A stretch of 64,000 bases of DNA from Enoplolaimus lenunculus (lineage: Eukaryota; Nematoda; Enoplea; Enoplida; Thoracostomopsidae). The position numbers and the translations under genes were made by a program. The stretch is from positions 493,501-557,500 of the forward strand of contig JASANG010002092.1 of NCBI GenBank assembly GCA_030248215.1, written 5' to 3'. A model generated the notes under the pieces. That model searched no databases. It had not been told where the DNA came from and saw only the letters and a program-made list of their open reading frames with translations. Below are positions 38,751-51,972 of the stretch, piece by piece. Position 1 is the stretch's first letter. The number at the start of each line of letters is the position of its first letter.

Positions 38751-41020
38751 TGTGAATATATAGGGTGGCGGAAAAGCCCAAAAAATTTTAAAATCTGTTA
38801 TAACTTTCGCCGTCAAAATATCTATAGCAATAACCTCTATGTTAAACATAAAACAAATAAAAATTATGTTTTGGTCCAGTTTAGAAATTGGGAAAAGTTT
38901 CGACGTAAAAACCACTTGCAGGGAATTCCCATGTTTTCATTACATTTTCAACTTTGAGGTGTCTGTGATGTTACCAGTTCCTCTACAGGCAAAAGGCTAA
39001 CATAGGCGACAGCTACATCCTGTTGTTAAAATTTAGGGTCTGTCAGTCTCGGATGGAACTGGAAAATCAGACTTTTCTACTAGAAGCTGGAAAAGCGAAC
39101 CTCCGGAACGGGGATCGAACTCTCAACCTACATATCCTTAAGCGAATACTCTACAAGTGCGCTACGCATCCCGCCTCGCCAACTGCATTTTTCGTCGACT
39201 ATATGTGTCAACCGTATGCTGCCAGCTAGCATACACACAGTGTACTGCACTATATTGTATGTGCACATAATGGACAAGTGTCTCACATGCTTTTACAGAG
39301 TCGAGTCAGAGAAGAACTTGACAAAATTACGGTACACGGAATTCTTTATTTCTCCAGTATTTGATGAACAAGTGTACGCACTACGCAATATATGCATTGT
39401 TTTTTAACAGACATAAAGTTATGACCAAAACCTCGAAAAATTCCAATGAGGAGTGAAAATATAGCATTTTCAAACATAAATTTTTATTAATTTTTTCACT
39501 CAAAGGTCCCGTAATGAAAATTTGAAATAAACATAAGAAACCAAAAAATTCCAAATTTCTCGGAATAAAGTAAATTTGAAATCCGTTGGTCGAACTGATT
39601 ACGACTATACTAAAACTTCCGCAAAAATCTTTCCTCATTTTATTCCCCTCGGAGTGTCGAAATTATTATTAACGTCCGTTTTCACACCAAGATTGCGTAA
39701 AACATAGAAAACAGCAAGGAAACAGTTTTTGCGTTGAGATTGGCCGCGTGCTTATGTTGAATGCCTAATAAGCTAATTTTGCATATACCACTTCATGAGT
39801 TCCAAGAAATCGTATATGCGCTAAATGTTTAATACCAATAGCTATGTAGATACACCTACATGTATCTTGAACAGTGTGGTCACAGCATTTTTTTGGGTTT
39901 CAAACAAGAGGTCTCCAAAAAGCTTAATCTGAAGGCTTTGTTTATAAATAAATCCGATCCGTTTTACATATTTTCGTTGAGACTTCAATTGAGTTACTGA
40001 TAATAACATAGAAGGAAATGTGCTTTCACATTTGCGCATAGCTATTAAGTTCTAACACGCAATGACCTTCAAGCTGCAGACAACAGACCGGCGAGCTAAG
40101 AAACAACAATCAATAATTCAACGATACAGTGCTGTAGTTATGCTTACTGTGTGATTTTTCAATTCGGTGGCAGGTTTGCGGAGACATGTATTTTGATCTA
40201 TGACTTTATTAAGCTAACTTTGGACTAAAAGTCGAGAAAAAACGTTAGGCGTCCAAATATTTGACAAATTGGCAGTCCTGGGGGCGTGAATTACCAGATT
40301 TTATACTTACCGAGTGCTAGTTTTTCAATATTAGCACATACTTGTCTGCAGCAACTGTAAATTATCTAGGAAAATTAAAATGTACGTTGAAATCCTCCGA
40401 CCTTTTATTCAAAACTTCGCTTTCAAGCAGCTAGCACAACTTTTGTGACAAATTTCAGTTCTAGCTAGCGGTATTTTCCCATTACTGCTGAATTCCATAT
40501 TTCTCTGCGTTTTAAATAATCTGTTACCAGCATAATTAGTAGGCCATTTGCCCCTTTCCTCTGTCAAAATGGATTCTTATTATGTTGGGCTTATTATGGG
40601 TATGTTGGATTATTACTTTCGTGGCTTGTTTTGTATATTTCGTCTCTTCATAGTAAAACACAATGCAAAACTTATAACTCGCGGCTGAAAGTTCTTGTGG
40701 TAAATTTTTCAATGTGCAGGTTGCTCCTGTAAGTATGTTCTTACTGCAGAATCTTGCATGTCATATGTTCTTTAAAGGCCCTTAAATCGGTAGCTAGTTT
40801 ACGAATGGTGAAAGTGTAGTGAGTCATCAATAATGTTTGTTGCATTGCAATCGTTGAGTTATAGCTGACACGTGGGTGGATATTAACTTAAAAGTAAGGT
40901 TGAGTTTAGGAGATCTCGCGATCGATCTCCCACTACATTAATGCAGAATTAAAATTGCACTGTACTTGAGAACAAAGTGTATATTGCTTTCGCTCGCTTC
41001 TTTTTATGCGTAATTCTGTT
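38751..41020. other. RAD51 upstream region, no gene recognised
   Basis: About 4.4 kb separates the RAD51 start from the first recognised MKK exon. The RAD51 promoter must lie near 38751-39100, but I see no clear TATA box. The tRNA-like copy at 39105 is the only feature identified here. Confidence 0.4.
39105..39178 (-). repeat. tRNA-like sequence (SINE head or tRNA relic)
   Basis: On the minus strand, GATGCGTAGCGCACTTGTAG resembles an A box and GAGAGTTCGATCCCCG a B box. The acceptor and T stems do not pair well, so a working tRNA is unlikely. Confidence 0.45.
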
Positions 41021-41028
41021 ATTTACTT

Positions 41029-41160
41029 TCCTCGAAGGACTGCGAATATACATGGTGTTCCCCCTGAATTTCTTCGATACATATTGCCACGCCGCGAATC
41101 GAACCTCGGACCTCTCGCTCGCGAGTCAAGCGCACTACCCATTGTGATAAGTTCGGTAGG
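41029..41160 (-). repeat. tRNA-derived SINE, copy 1
   Basis: Minus-strand head with AATGGGTAGTGCGCTTGACT and GAGGTTCGATTCGCGGCG (A and B boxes), followed by a body ending in CGCAGTCCTTCGAGGAAAG. The same body and head occur at 41713-41860. Confidence 0.65.
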
Positions 41161-41204
41161 GTAGGGTACGACAGTTTTCAGTTCTGAGTTCTCAGCAGCT
41201 GAAA

Positions 41205-41285
41205 ATGAGAGACGCTCCCAGGAGATTTCGAACTCGGTCGACAGATTATCAGTCCAGCGCGCTATCCACTGAGCCACGCCGCCTC
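41205..41285 (-). repeat. second tRNA-like head
   Basis: Minus strand: GGCGTGGCTCAGTGGATAGC, GCTGGACTGATAATCTG and CGAGTTCGAAATC, in the order and spacing of a tRNA with a GAT anticodon-like loop. The T arm pairs poorly. Probably a SINE head rather than an active tRNA-Ile. Confidence 0.45.
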
Positions 41286-41712
41286 ACTATCAATTGCTGA
41301 GTTTTTCTGTTTTTATGCCTTACAAGAACCTCAACATACACATGCATCTTAGTTCTTCAATGTCTTTACCGCTTCTGCATATGAAGGCACTACATATGTC
41401 TCAACGTTTCACCGATGTGCAGCATTAGCATGAGGATTTCATTTTGCCTCCATGCATACGCATGTCACACCCATTACACCACACAGCCGATATCATAATT
41501 TCCTCTGGTGCTATATGTGGGTGCTATATGTGCACGAGTATGTATGTGTCTTAGCATTGCACACTCTGCACATAACACCGCGTATACCCACATTCCCCCT
41601 TTAGGCGGTCGCCACGGATCGCGAATCCAAACTTCTCCGAATCCATGATCCTGCAAATTACAGCGCCCATTTCGGTGGGACCTCCAAGTCAGCACTGCAC
41701 GGTTGGGACGAC

Positions 41713-41860
41713 CACTTTCCTCGAAGTACTGCGAATACACATGGTTTCCCCCCTAAATTTCTCCGAAACACATGGCAACGCCGGGAATCGAAAGTCGGAC
41801 CTCTCACTCGCGAGTCAAGCGCGCTACCCATTACACCACACGGCCGATATCATAATTTTC
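41713..41860 (-). repeat. tRNA-derived SINE, copy 2
   Basis: Head GGCCGTGTGGTGTAATGGGT and GACTTTCGATTCCCGGCG on the minus strand, then the same body as copy 1 ending TTCGAGGAAAGT. A further head fragment (CCATTACACCACACAGCCG) sits at 41472-41490. Confidence 0.65.
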
Positions 41861-42461
41861 TACCCACAGTTTCGACTATTACATACATAGCAAAATACAA
41901 CATGTGCTTCCCGTACGTATTTTTAAATTAGTAGGTAAAATTACTCCTGTATCATATGATGAGACATGCTTTTCTGGTGCATATGCAATGTATAAGGGTT
42001 CAATAGGAATTCCTCTCCCGGCCGGAATTAATGCAAAAATTCAATTCCTGTTCCTGTTCCTGCATTCAAAGATACAGGAACCAAAATTGTTACAGTTTTG
42101 TGGCAAATTCTTCATAATCACTTAAATACTGGAACCATTTCCTTTAAAACTTTATTAATTCGAAATGAGTGTTTGCAATTAGTTCAATTTTGTTAATAAA
42201 CTGTCTGTGATGTGTTTTCGCAAAATTTGATGATGAAATTGCTGAATTTTCGCTTAAGCCATTTTTCGACAAGTTTTCTAAAAACTCAACAGCAATTCGG
42301 TGACGAAAATTATTTCATATTTCGGTTACTGTTCATGTTCCGGTTCTTGCAAAGAGATTCAATTCCTGTTCCTGTTCCGGCAACATATATATGCAATGCA
42401 CATTGTATAGTATGCGTGCCGGCAGCATACGATTGAGATATAGTCGACGATAGAAGAAGTT

Positions 42462-42680
42462 GGGCAGTCGGGCTGCTTAGCGCAGTGGTAACAGCGTTTG
42501 CCTGGCACGTAGAAAATCACTAGTTAGCAACCACCTGCAACCCGCTTTTTCAGCTGCTTAGTTAAAAATGTCTGAAGTCCCGGTTCCTGCCTAGACTGAC
42601 AACTCCCGTTCAGGAATTTGCCTGGTTGCTTATGGATAGCGCACCGGTTGGGGACCCCACGCTGTTGGGATCTAGCGAAT
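42462..42680 (+). repeat. tRNA-derived SINE, different family
   Basis: GCTGCTTAGCGCAGTGGTAA with ACAGCGTTTGCCTGGCACG is a good tRNA 5' half with an A box. The B box is degenerate. A unique body of about 150 bp follows. Confidence 0.5.
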
Positions 42681-43123
42681 AACCAGATACTATTTTTATA
42701 GATAACATATCTTTATTACTTTACTATGATATGTTTTAAGCTCTAAATCACAAAGTGTAAGACCTATGAATTATAATATGGTTTCGTTCTGTTCTTGATA
42801 ATTGACTCACGTATTGAATTGTTAAATCGATCAATCCAGTTCCAATATGCCTCAAAGTGAGTTGGTGATTTTAGACATATGTTTAATATCAGGTTAACGT
42901 TGCCATGCACGATTAGTGCATAACTGCTTTTTCATCATGTTCTTTCGCAAATAAAGGATTCAATGAATTCCTTTGAATGTTGTATCGTAATTAAATGCAC
43001 ATCGGACAACAAGTAAGTCGTTTTGTATTCTTTGGTATTTCAAGCTAGCGTTAAGCTTGTGATTCTAGTCTGGTAACATAATATATACTCTTAGTAAATT
43101 TGTAATAATATTTACTGTTTTAG

Positions 43124-46100
43124 AAGCAACCCAAAAGGAAAAGAAGCGCCCTAAATTGGGTAAAAGCCTTGTGATGCCACCAACCCAAGGCCCTGAACCG
43201 TAAGAATTACATACGCATGTATATATATTTTTTACTTACAGTATTATATATATTTCGAGAGTTGCAACATTGAAAAATAAATACCCGTGCCCGGATTTTT
43301 CTAGAATAAAAACGCGGACCCGGAATTTGTAAGAATACAAACCCGGGCCCGGATTTGTTTGAAACATGTGCTGAAGTTTGAGCCTGAGCAATCTCTGGTT
43401 CAAAGTTACACGTTATACAATCGCCGAAAATAAACCAACGAAGGTAGATTGCGCTTCCGTGGATAACGAAAATCGAAAATACAGCATATAATGTGAATAC
43501 CTATCTTCAGCTGAGGGTTACCTCACCAATATTGCAAAAAAGTTAAAATGAATTTTTCGGCAGCATGCATTTTTCATTTTCCGTTTCCTGTAATTTTTTC
43601 AAATTTCGGTTCCATTTCCGGTAAATTGTAATTCCTGTGGCACACTGGTATATATCTATATATATATTAAAGCTGGAACACTCAACATATATATGTATCT
43701 TGGGCAGCGTTCCAACAGATTAACTGGCTTCTTCACAGCGGGGGGCCAGCACTTTTCGAAATTTTCATTTTTCCCCCGGCGAAAATTTTGCCGTCCCCCG
43801 GAAAGGCCCCCCGGCGAAGTTTCGGCCGCCCCCCAGCAAATTTTTTGCTGGGGGCCCCCAGGACTTTTCTAAGCAAAAAATTTTCAATGTTAAAACATAA
43901 AGACCTGGACTTTTTTGACGCGGACATTCGGCAAAGTGTGATTTTATTTTTACGCTGAGTACTCATAATTTTTTAATAGCGTTACAAATACCGGTAGTAA
44001 CTAGTACAATTCAATAATGAACTGAAAAAAGCACAATTATATAAAGACCGTTTCAAGTCATACAGCATTCGAAAGAACCTTGCAGCAACAAGTTCAATCC
44101 GCCTGAGCATTATGATAAACTGAAGCTGTGACTAATATATAAAATATATGTTAATCACAGTTTCAATTATAGATCATCTATATTTTGTATAATTGTGCTT
44201 CTTTCAACTTCTGGTAAAGTTGTCAGTAATATTAGTTAAAATTATTGTTATTAACGTTTGCGGGGAATTTTTGTCATGTTGAGCGAGAAGTAATCTTCAG
44301 TTGAGTTGGAAACACGATCTAGAATAACAAAATGGTCCAAAAAGTCGGCTTGCAAAATTTTAAGCCTGCCCCCAGGACCTCCAGATCATATGCCCCCCCA
44401 GGAAAATTGTCCCCCAGCAAAATTAGCTGCCCACCAGGAAACTCCTGGGGGCCCCAGGAAAGGCCCCCCGGCGGAAATTTTCAAGCTGTGGAGAAGCCAG
44501 ATTAAGGCAGTGTTCATTAAGAATACCTATCGTTAAAGATGTGTTACGTATATAATTGCAAAGACTACATGTTTTCAAAAAGCTGTTTTTAATTTAATTT
44601 GGTGTACTATACGGGCTCGAGCAATAATTTAGCCTAGGGCATGAGAAACCTCAGTCCGGTTGCACATGTGTGCAACTGCGTGTACTAGTATACATTATAT
44701 GCTCAATTTTACGTTCAGTTTTGAGTTTGATGTCTGGTTTATGATTGTATCTGGAAAAAACATCACCGTGCTTACGGAAATTTGTGCGGCATTAGAATTA
44801 TATTGGTTGTTTCAGTCAGCATTATTTATTAAGTTTAAGACATAATTTTTAAAGTATTTAAATTGTAAAATTATTGAGTAGCTGCTAAAATCCTTCATGT
44901 TTGTATTTAAAATGTGATTACCGCTTATATGAGTAGCTATAGGAAGCGATTGTGGCCAACCTGTTTGTTTTGTTTAAAATTAACCGTTTTATTTAGTGTT
45001 AAATATTTTCTGTAGTAGAAATGAAAGCGTATAGAGGATTTTATGGCATGTGTAAGGCAAATTCATTAACGATCGGGCTTAGATAAGACATTTTTAAACA
45101 ATTGCATTGTTGTTTTGAAGACCAGTTGACCTAGACAGTTGCACTCAAATCAAGTATAACGGACAAGAGTATACAATTACAACCGACGATTTAGTGCGTG
45201 TTAAGGAGTTGGGACGCGGAGCCTATGGCGTGGTGGAAACAATGCGACATTCACCATCAGGGTTGGAAATGGCTGTAAAAGTCAGTGTTTACATTCAGCA
45301 TATTTTTAAAATAGAATATACAGTGTTGGGGGATAGTGTAGTTTTGGTTTTACCTCGAGGAAAATCACACATTGCACACAGTTTTATTTAAGATATACGT
45401 AATGCAGGAGGTTTTAGTGAGCTTCGGTTTGCTAACTATGCGATTTAAGCGTTTGTAGATCACTTCAATAGAAAGGATTTACTATTCAGTACTTTTGCAG
45501 CCAATTGTGAAATTGTAAGTGCTTACTTTATTTAAAAGTTTTAATATGATTTATCTAACTGAAGGATCCTGTTTACTTCAAACTTTAAGCGGAATTGGAA
45601 GATTAATATAGTTCGAGTTAGATATATAAGGTTAGTAAAATTTATTCGGAGGTACGTCAGAAAACTACCTAAATGTTGAGTATACATGTGTTTTTAAACG
45701 GGTGGAACTAACGGTCCTTTAACCACGTGTGATTCTTACAATCTGTGTCGTATATATTTCAGCGAATACACAATATATCATTGAATGAAACGGAGCGCAA
45801 ACGAATGCGAAATGAAATAAAAGCAAGCAAGGAAAGCTTTCGATGCGCGTATATGGTTTTGTTTTACGGTGCCATGATTCGCGAGGTTAGGAACTGTTCT
45901 CATTGCTTGGAAAAAAGTGTAAAGCGTGTCTTGTTAATGACTTCTTATTTCCTCTTTATATGACTTATAGAGTACTGCAGGCTGAAAACGAATTTAGCGT
46001 TGTTATACACACTAATTTTTAACGAAGTTGATCTTTCAGGTATAGGTTCTTGGTTAGATAAATATTGTTTCTCCTGAAAAGGATAACTGACTAACATTAT

Positions 46101-49100
46101 ATAATTCGAATTACTTTGCCGCAGAGAACTATTCAGCAGTTATGCTTCTTATTTTGTGTTTGTTTTTTTAAACAGCAAAAATTAAATAGAATCAAAAAAG
46201 AATTCTTCAGGGAGATGTGTGGATTTGCATGGAAGTCATGGACACTTCGCTGGATAAGCTTCTCAATATGGCATCTGACATAGGGGCTCGTTTTCAAGAA
46301 AACATTCTAAGCAAAATTGCATACTCCGTAAGTCGAAAGCCGAATTTTATATTTGCGCATGAAATATTGTATGTGAAGCAGAAAAACAACGCTTAATATG
46401 TTGGATTATGTCCTGCATTTTGAAAATGTTTTGGTTTGTGCCAAATAAATAGGTTCTTTTCTTGAGGTTGTTTTTCGTACACATTTTGTCTTTGATTAAG
46501 TTGCTAGCGAATCGACACTATGTATTAATCGACCACGAATGCTAATATTGTCAGGTTGTTTTAAACTTTTTTCAGATACTGAACGCTTTGCAATTCATGA
46601 AAGAGGAACTTAACCTGATGCATCGAGATGTTAAACCAAGTAACATGCTGATTAACCGCAAAGGTGAAATTAAAATCTGTGATTTCGGGATCTCGGGTCA
46701 TTTGACGAACAGTGTTGCGAAAACATTAACCGCTGGGTGCAAACCGTATATGGCGGTAAGGTTTAAAGAAATGAATTTTAGTTTCTATAAGTTGACAGCC
46801 AAAACAATACGAGTACGGTTTGTGTTGTTATTTTTAGCTTCAAATTTTGGCATAGTTTGCGCAGGGTCACATAATTACATTAAAATGCTTTCCAGTTTAA
46901 TAATTGCGTTGAAAAGTATAATTTCTTAATTAAACGACTGAGTATTGAATTTCACCAAACATATGCTCTTAAACGCATGTTATCTATCACCCTAGTTTAT
47001 GACATACTACGACACACACCGGAAGGTATTGACTGTTAAACATGTAATATTTTCAGTGTGTTTATAAGTTGATATACTGCTGATTGGTATGTCTTTCAGC
47101 CTGAAAGAATTAGTCCTGAAACTTTTGGTGATATTGCTCAGCGCGGGTTTGACATACGGTCAGACGTTTGGAGCATTGGCATTACAATGGTACGTATAGG
47201 AACAAGCATACTATTATTGATAGCATTGTGTGAAGATTATGCAGTAGTAACCAAAGTACATACATGACTGTTCCATTGCTACTTCAAATAACTAGTCAAT
47301 GCAAGTAAAAGTGTAATTCTTAATTTAAAATATCAGTGCTTAATGAATCTTTTTACTTTTGTCATCATGTAATTTTGTTGCAGATCGAGCTTGCGACTGG
47401 CAAACACCCGTACTCGCGATGGAACACACCGTTTGAGCAATTGAAACAAGTGGTTGACAGTGATCCGCCATCACTGCCTGCGAACGAATTTTCACCGCAA
47501 TTCAACAATTTTGTTAATGAATGGTAAGGCATTATATCTAATTGCTGTTGAAGTATGGACCGGCATTCTTTGTGTGTAGAATCTATCATTAGTTATTTAC
47601 GTATATTTTTCAATATTACATTATCCTACAGTGGTTGTGGATCGCAAAATTTGCACAGAAGTAGGCGCTGAATTTCGAAGATCGCTATTTACCAGGGTGT
47701 AAACGGATAGTAAAAGTAACGGAGATGGAAATGGATCGTGTTCTGAATAACGGAAACATGAAATGGATATTGAGGTATAAAAGTTTCAAAAATGATTTTA
47801 TTTCTCTGCCACTACAGTTGAGGCATGCAAATATTCACCGGGCTTTGTGAAATTTTAAAGAAAAATAACGGATTCACATAAATTTTTTAAGTTTTAGATG
47901 AATTTCGTAGTTTTCACTTCATATCGCACATTTGCAGGATATATGTAATAGAAAATTTCTACATATGCGTACGTGATTTATACCTAATTTTGGGCATAAA
48001 ATATCAGAATTTTTATTTCTATAACGGAAATTGACACCGATTCTTACCGGAAATAGAAACAAATATCCGGTGACACCATGCTATTTACTGATTGGAAATT
48101 ACAGAACCTAACGCATCTGGTAATATATATGCTACATACTTTTGAAATAATTCTAAAATAATTCTAATAAGTCCAAATTTACGCTTAACTAATTAAGTTA
48201 ATATGCAAATTAACTATTATCTAACTATTCAATTATCAGTCTTGGATGTTTATAAACAATTTGTTTAGATTTCTCAATCCCAAAAACCCTTTAGTACGGA
48301 ATTTGATTGCGTGTAACCCTAACAATCAGTGAAATATAACAAAATCCTAATTTTAGCATAACTAATTAAGCTAATATGCAAATTAGCTATTTGCTAACTA
48401 TTTAATTATCGGACTTGACGGTTTATAGACAATTTATTCCCATTACTGGCACCCAAAAAGCTTTCAGTAACCCTTATAATCAGTGAAATACTTTAAAAAG
48501 TCCTAATTAAGGCTTAACTAATTAAGTTAATATGCAAATTAGCTGTTAGCTAACTATTAAATTATGGTTTTGTAGGTTTGTAAACAATTTATTCAGATTT
48601 GTCGCACTCGAGAACTGTTTAGTACTCAATTTGATTCTTGTAACCATAATAATAAGTTAAAAAGTCCTAATTTAGGCCTAGCTAATTAAGCTAACATGCA
48701 AATATGCTATTAGCTAACTATTCAGTTATCGCTTTTGGAGGTTTATACACATTTTATTCTGATTTCACGTCCCAGAAACCCTTTGGTGCTGAAATGAGGC
48801 TGCTTGTAACTCAAATAATTAGTGAAATACAGCAAAGCCTATAGGCTTAAACAATAATTGTGGAACTTAGCCTGTAGCTAATAAACGGCCTAAAGTTTGA
48901 AAACCCCTATGCGAGGTTAGCACCCAGGATGAAAAGATTTCAAACAAAAAAGTTTATCAAAATCAGTTAAGCGGTTTCTGGGATTCTTTTCGGGCGTATG
49001 GACGAAAGGGTTCAAAACAGTCAATGTTTTATGTTTTAGCTTAGTCAAACATTATCAAGATCGACCTAAGTTCACAGACTTGCTTGAGTTTGATTTCGTA

Positions 49101-50928
49101 GTATCGGCAAAGGGCTCTGACAATACTGAAGTCGCAGAGTTTGCCAGCTTCATTTTGGACAAATATAACGAAAGACAGGTACTTATTAGCGAAAGCGCAA
49201 ACTTTCGTGTCTAAGTCACAAAATTTATCAAACGTTTTGTGATAGGTATAGGCCTGCTGATGTGCCCAGGCAACAATTTTGGGCCTACTCGTGATACGAA
49301 CTCTTTTGTTGCATAATGTTGTTTTTTTTTGGATCGTGCACGTTTGGCACTTGTAACATGGTGTATCAAGATTAACTAGTGTTAGTCTAATATATTATTA
49401 GCATCGGTTGAAATGTCAGTTGTTTTCAATGAACGCCGCATGGAGCAGATTGCAGGGTGCGACCGGATATTAATTTACCCGATACCGGAATCGGATACGG
49501 ATATTGAACTTTTTACCGGAACAGGAACCGAATACCGGCGTCAAGGTTTTCGTCTATTATAGAGTTCATAATTACTGCTGATAAACTGAAATTTTTTAAT
49601 GCAAAAATGCGTTTAACTCTCGTTCGCGTACATAGTTAAAAGTAGCTGAAAATTATCAAAACTGGAACTTCTATTTTAATGACGCTCACTTGCAGAAAGC
49701 TGTTTTATGATACTCGGCACCTCGACCGTAAATATCCGGTATCCGGTAGGGTTATACCGGATAAATAAACCGGATACGGATATAGTTTTTGTCTTATATT
49801 AAACCGGAATCGGATATCCGGCCGCAACATGGCGGATTGCGGACAATTAAGTTCCTATAAGTAGTGTTTATTGTTGTTTTAGAGTGACATTGCGAAAAAA
49901 GTAGAACAGTTCCAGCTTCAACGCGGTTTGTCAAATTTGTCCCTTGAGCGCGTTGGTGGCAGAGGTGACGGCAATTCGTCGCCTTCCTCGTCGACTCCGG
50001 TCCATTTACGGTCGCACCGGTCCGGATCCACCACTCCGGTTACTGATAATGAACCAGGTTGGCTCAACAAGCATATTATTACTAGCCATGATTCCAGCGC
50101 AAGAGATTTTCCAGCCGAAATTCGTTCAGAATAACGATTTCTGTTCTTGTTCTGACATTTAAAGACGCAAGCATATGAATTTTTCCAATTTCGGGATAAA
50201 TATTATAAGTTACTTAACAGAGGTGAACATGGTGTCCGGTAATAAACCTACCGATGCTGGATATTTGTGGTTGTGGTTCCAAAAACAACAAAACGCTAGG
50301 CATTTTGCTGCGACTGCATTTGTTGGTAAGTCAAGAAGCTTAGGTTTTTGTCGCTGAAGTAAAATATATATAAGCTAAAATTGATTTCAATTTAGTAAGA
50401 AATATCTTTGCGCGATTTTATACTATCTACAATGCATTAAGTTTACATGTTATATCCGGTTAGAATCTTGTGCCGTCAAAAAATTACCACCCGGCTTTGT
50501 TCTCGATAGCCAGTAAAATTAAGATCTGGTCTATCCCTTGGTACTAGCGTTAATATAAAATTAACTTATCAGAATATTTTATTGTATGGCCATGTTTTTG
50601 TTCCTGTTTACGATGAAATGCAGTTTCTGTTGGAACCTTGGGTATATGTATAGATCAGGACCGTAACAGAAGCATAAGCAAGATTGATTTCAATGTTTCG
50701 ACGTCGTGTAATTTTGCAGGCAAGGATGAAATTGATGGTGGAGGTACCGTTAACCAACCTGAACGCCGAGATATTTCAACGGAGCACGGTGTCCGAACGA
50801 CTGCGGCACCATTTGGAGGCGATTGCAGCTCAAGCGTTTCCGGTTGTTCTTCAGCTGATAGTACGTCTATGATGTCATCTAAGGCTCCTAATTTTAACCA
50901 AACTGAAAATGACTGCAAAAATTTATAG
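43124..50928 (+). CDS. MAP2K3/6: MAP kinase kinase of the p38 pathway (MKK3/6 type), first exon not found
   Basis: A dual-specificity kinase that phosphorylates p38-type MAP kinases in stress and immune signalling. Exons: 43124-43199, 45121-45280, 45763-45885, 46211-46327, 46576-46755, 47100-47189, 47384-47523, 49040-49178, 49883-50057, 50720-50928. All are GT-AG and in phase. In order: a basic docking-like N-terminus (KEKKRPKLGKSLVMPP), PVDLDS, the Gly loop ELGRGAYGVVE, catalytic Lys in MAVKR, GDVWICMEVMDTSLDK, HRDVKPSN, DFGISG, activation loop SVAKTLTAGCKPYMAPE with both phospho-sites kept, SDVWSIGITMIE, and the C-lobe ending FILDKYNERQ. Vertebrate MKK6 stops about here. This protein adds about 130 Ser/Gly/Asn-rich residues, ending DCKNL with TAG at 50926-50928. 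Reading through the donor at 50058 would instead stop at 50134. The start codon lies upstream of 43124. A possible polyadenylation signal AATAAA is at 51413. Confidence 0.95.
43724..44500 (-). mobile_element. G/C-tract MITE, copy 1 (777 bp) with 5-bp target duplication
   Basis: Inverted ends CTGGCTTCTTCACAGC and GCTGTGGAGAAGCCAG, flanked by ATTAA on both sides. Both subterminal parts are runs of C/G broken by AAAATTTT words; the middle is AT-rich with a CTGTGACT...AATCACAG stem. The same element lies in the WNK gene at 60272 in the other orientation. The superfamily is unclear; 5-bp targets occur in Transib and some hAT. It lies in an MKK intron. Confidence 0.9.
47693..48080. mobile_element. 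hAT MITE (GGTGCAACCG family) with 8-bp target duplication
   Basis: CAGGGTGTAAACGG at the left and GTGACACCATG at the right, with CTATTTAC at both flanks (47685-47692 and 48081-48088). The length is 388 bp. It lies in the MKK intron between 47523 and 49040. Confidence 0.85.
48150..49005 (+). repeat. octamer-bearing tandem-repeat element, copy 3
   Basis: Four to five diverged units with AATATGCAAATTA-type words and TTAGCTAACTATT, then the end module AAAGTTTATCAAAATCAG. The hairpin start is not obvious. It ends about 35 bp before MKK exon 49040-49178. Confidence 0.7.
49453..49830. mobile_element. degenerate GGTGCAACCG MITE
   Basis: Begins CAGGGTGCGACCGGATATTA and ends near ATATCCGGCCGCAACATG. 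It is rich in CCGGAA and ACCGGATA words. It ends about 50 bp before MKK exon 49883-50057. Confidence 0.5.
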
Positions 50929-51972
50929 ATGAACATTGCTTCAAGTTCGCCATATTCAGCAACCTGTATGACAACGAGTTCTCGAAAGCGAAAATACATC
51001 GAAGCAGCAATAAGTTTAAAAACTTCTTTTCGTAGATAGTAATGAAATTAAAATTTATTTTTCAATTTAAGCTTTCGTTAGGATAATTATGCAAAGATTT
51101 AATTCGAAAGCTGAATGGTATTTTATTTTCAATACTTTATTTTTCAGGATTGTTAAAATAAGTATTAAGATGTATGGTCTTTGTTCGTTTTTGCAATAGT
51201 TCTGTTCTATGTTCAAACGTGTACATGGCTAATTTTGTGCTATGGTTAGTTTTTTATTTTTGCATATTGTAATATACTACACGTACATATATTTAATGAA
51301 GTTTGTTGTATTTTGCGTCTTGCATTTGATTTTATGTACATTTTTAAATTTCCAGGCAAACTTTTAAAAGTTTGACGTACGGTTTGATTCTAAAATGTAG
51401 CTGTTTTTTGCAAATAAATGTCAATGTTAAGAATTTAGCAGATCAAGTATGTGATCATGTTGTGTCCTGAACTCCTGAAATATATAACCTGTATGCACCA
51501 GTTAGCAACTATGCCGTCTTAAATTACGAATTGTTCTCGAAAGCTAAAGCTGTATCCGAAGAGCAAACACTGTATTACTCCGCGTATGGTCGAGGGCCGA
51601 GCGGTTTTTCCGCGGACAGCAAAAAAATACGCTTTACTGTTACGGTCCTCAGCCATATATCGGCCACTGTGTCGTATTGAAGGGTGTAACAATAAAACAT
51701 TTTGTTGTTGCAATTACGTTTGTTTAAAGTTTTATCGGAAACAACAATTAGCGTTTGGGGCAGCCCAGCTGTACAGTGAACAAGTACGTATTCGGGTAGG
51801 TACGATATGGTTGAACTTTAAAAACTTATGCAAAAGCATTTAAATTATGTCGAGTTCTTAGAACTGTTAAATAAAGTTTGTAATATTATTTTTAGACATG
51901 CTGTGGCGAATAATTTACATGTGGTTATTGTAATAAATCTGCACTTCTTTAGCTCTTTCGAGCTGTACAGGT
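50929..51972 (+). other. MKK 3' region
   Basis: AT-rich DNA downstream of the MKK stop, with AATAAA at 51413 and about 51871 as possible polyadenylation signals. No further exon seen. Confidence 0.4.

Noticed and set aside
41205-41285. tRNA-Ile gene
   Set aside because: A and B boxes are present, but the stems pair poorly and the copy sits amid SINE fragments; more likely a SINE head.
42963-43016. MNSFECCIVIKCTSDN frame with a GTAAGT donor, as MKK first exon
   Set aside because: Its splice phase does not match the acceptor at 43124, and the sequence does not look like an MKK N-terminus.
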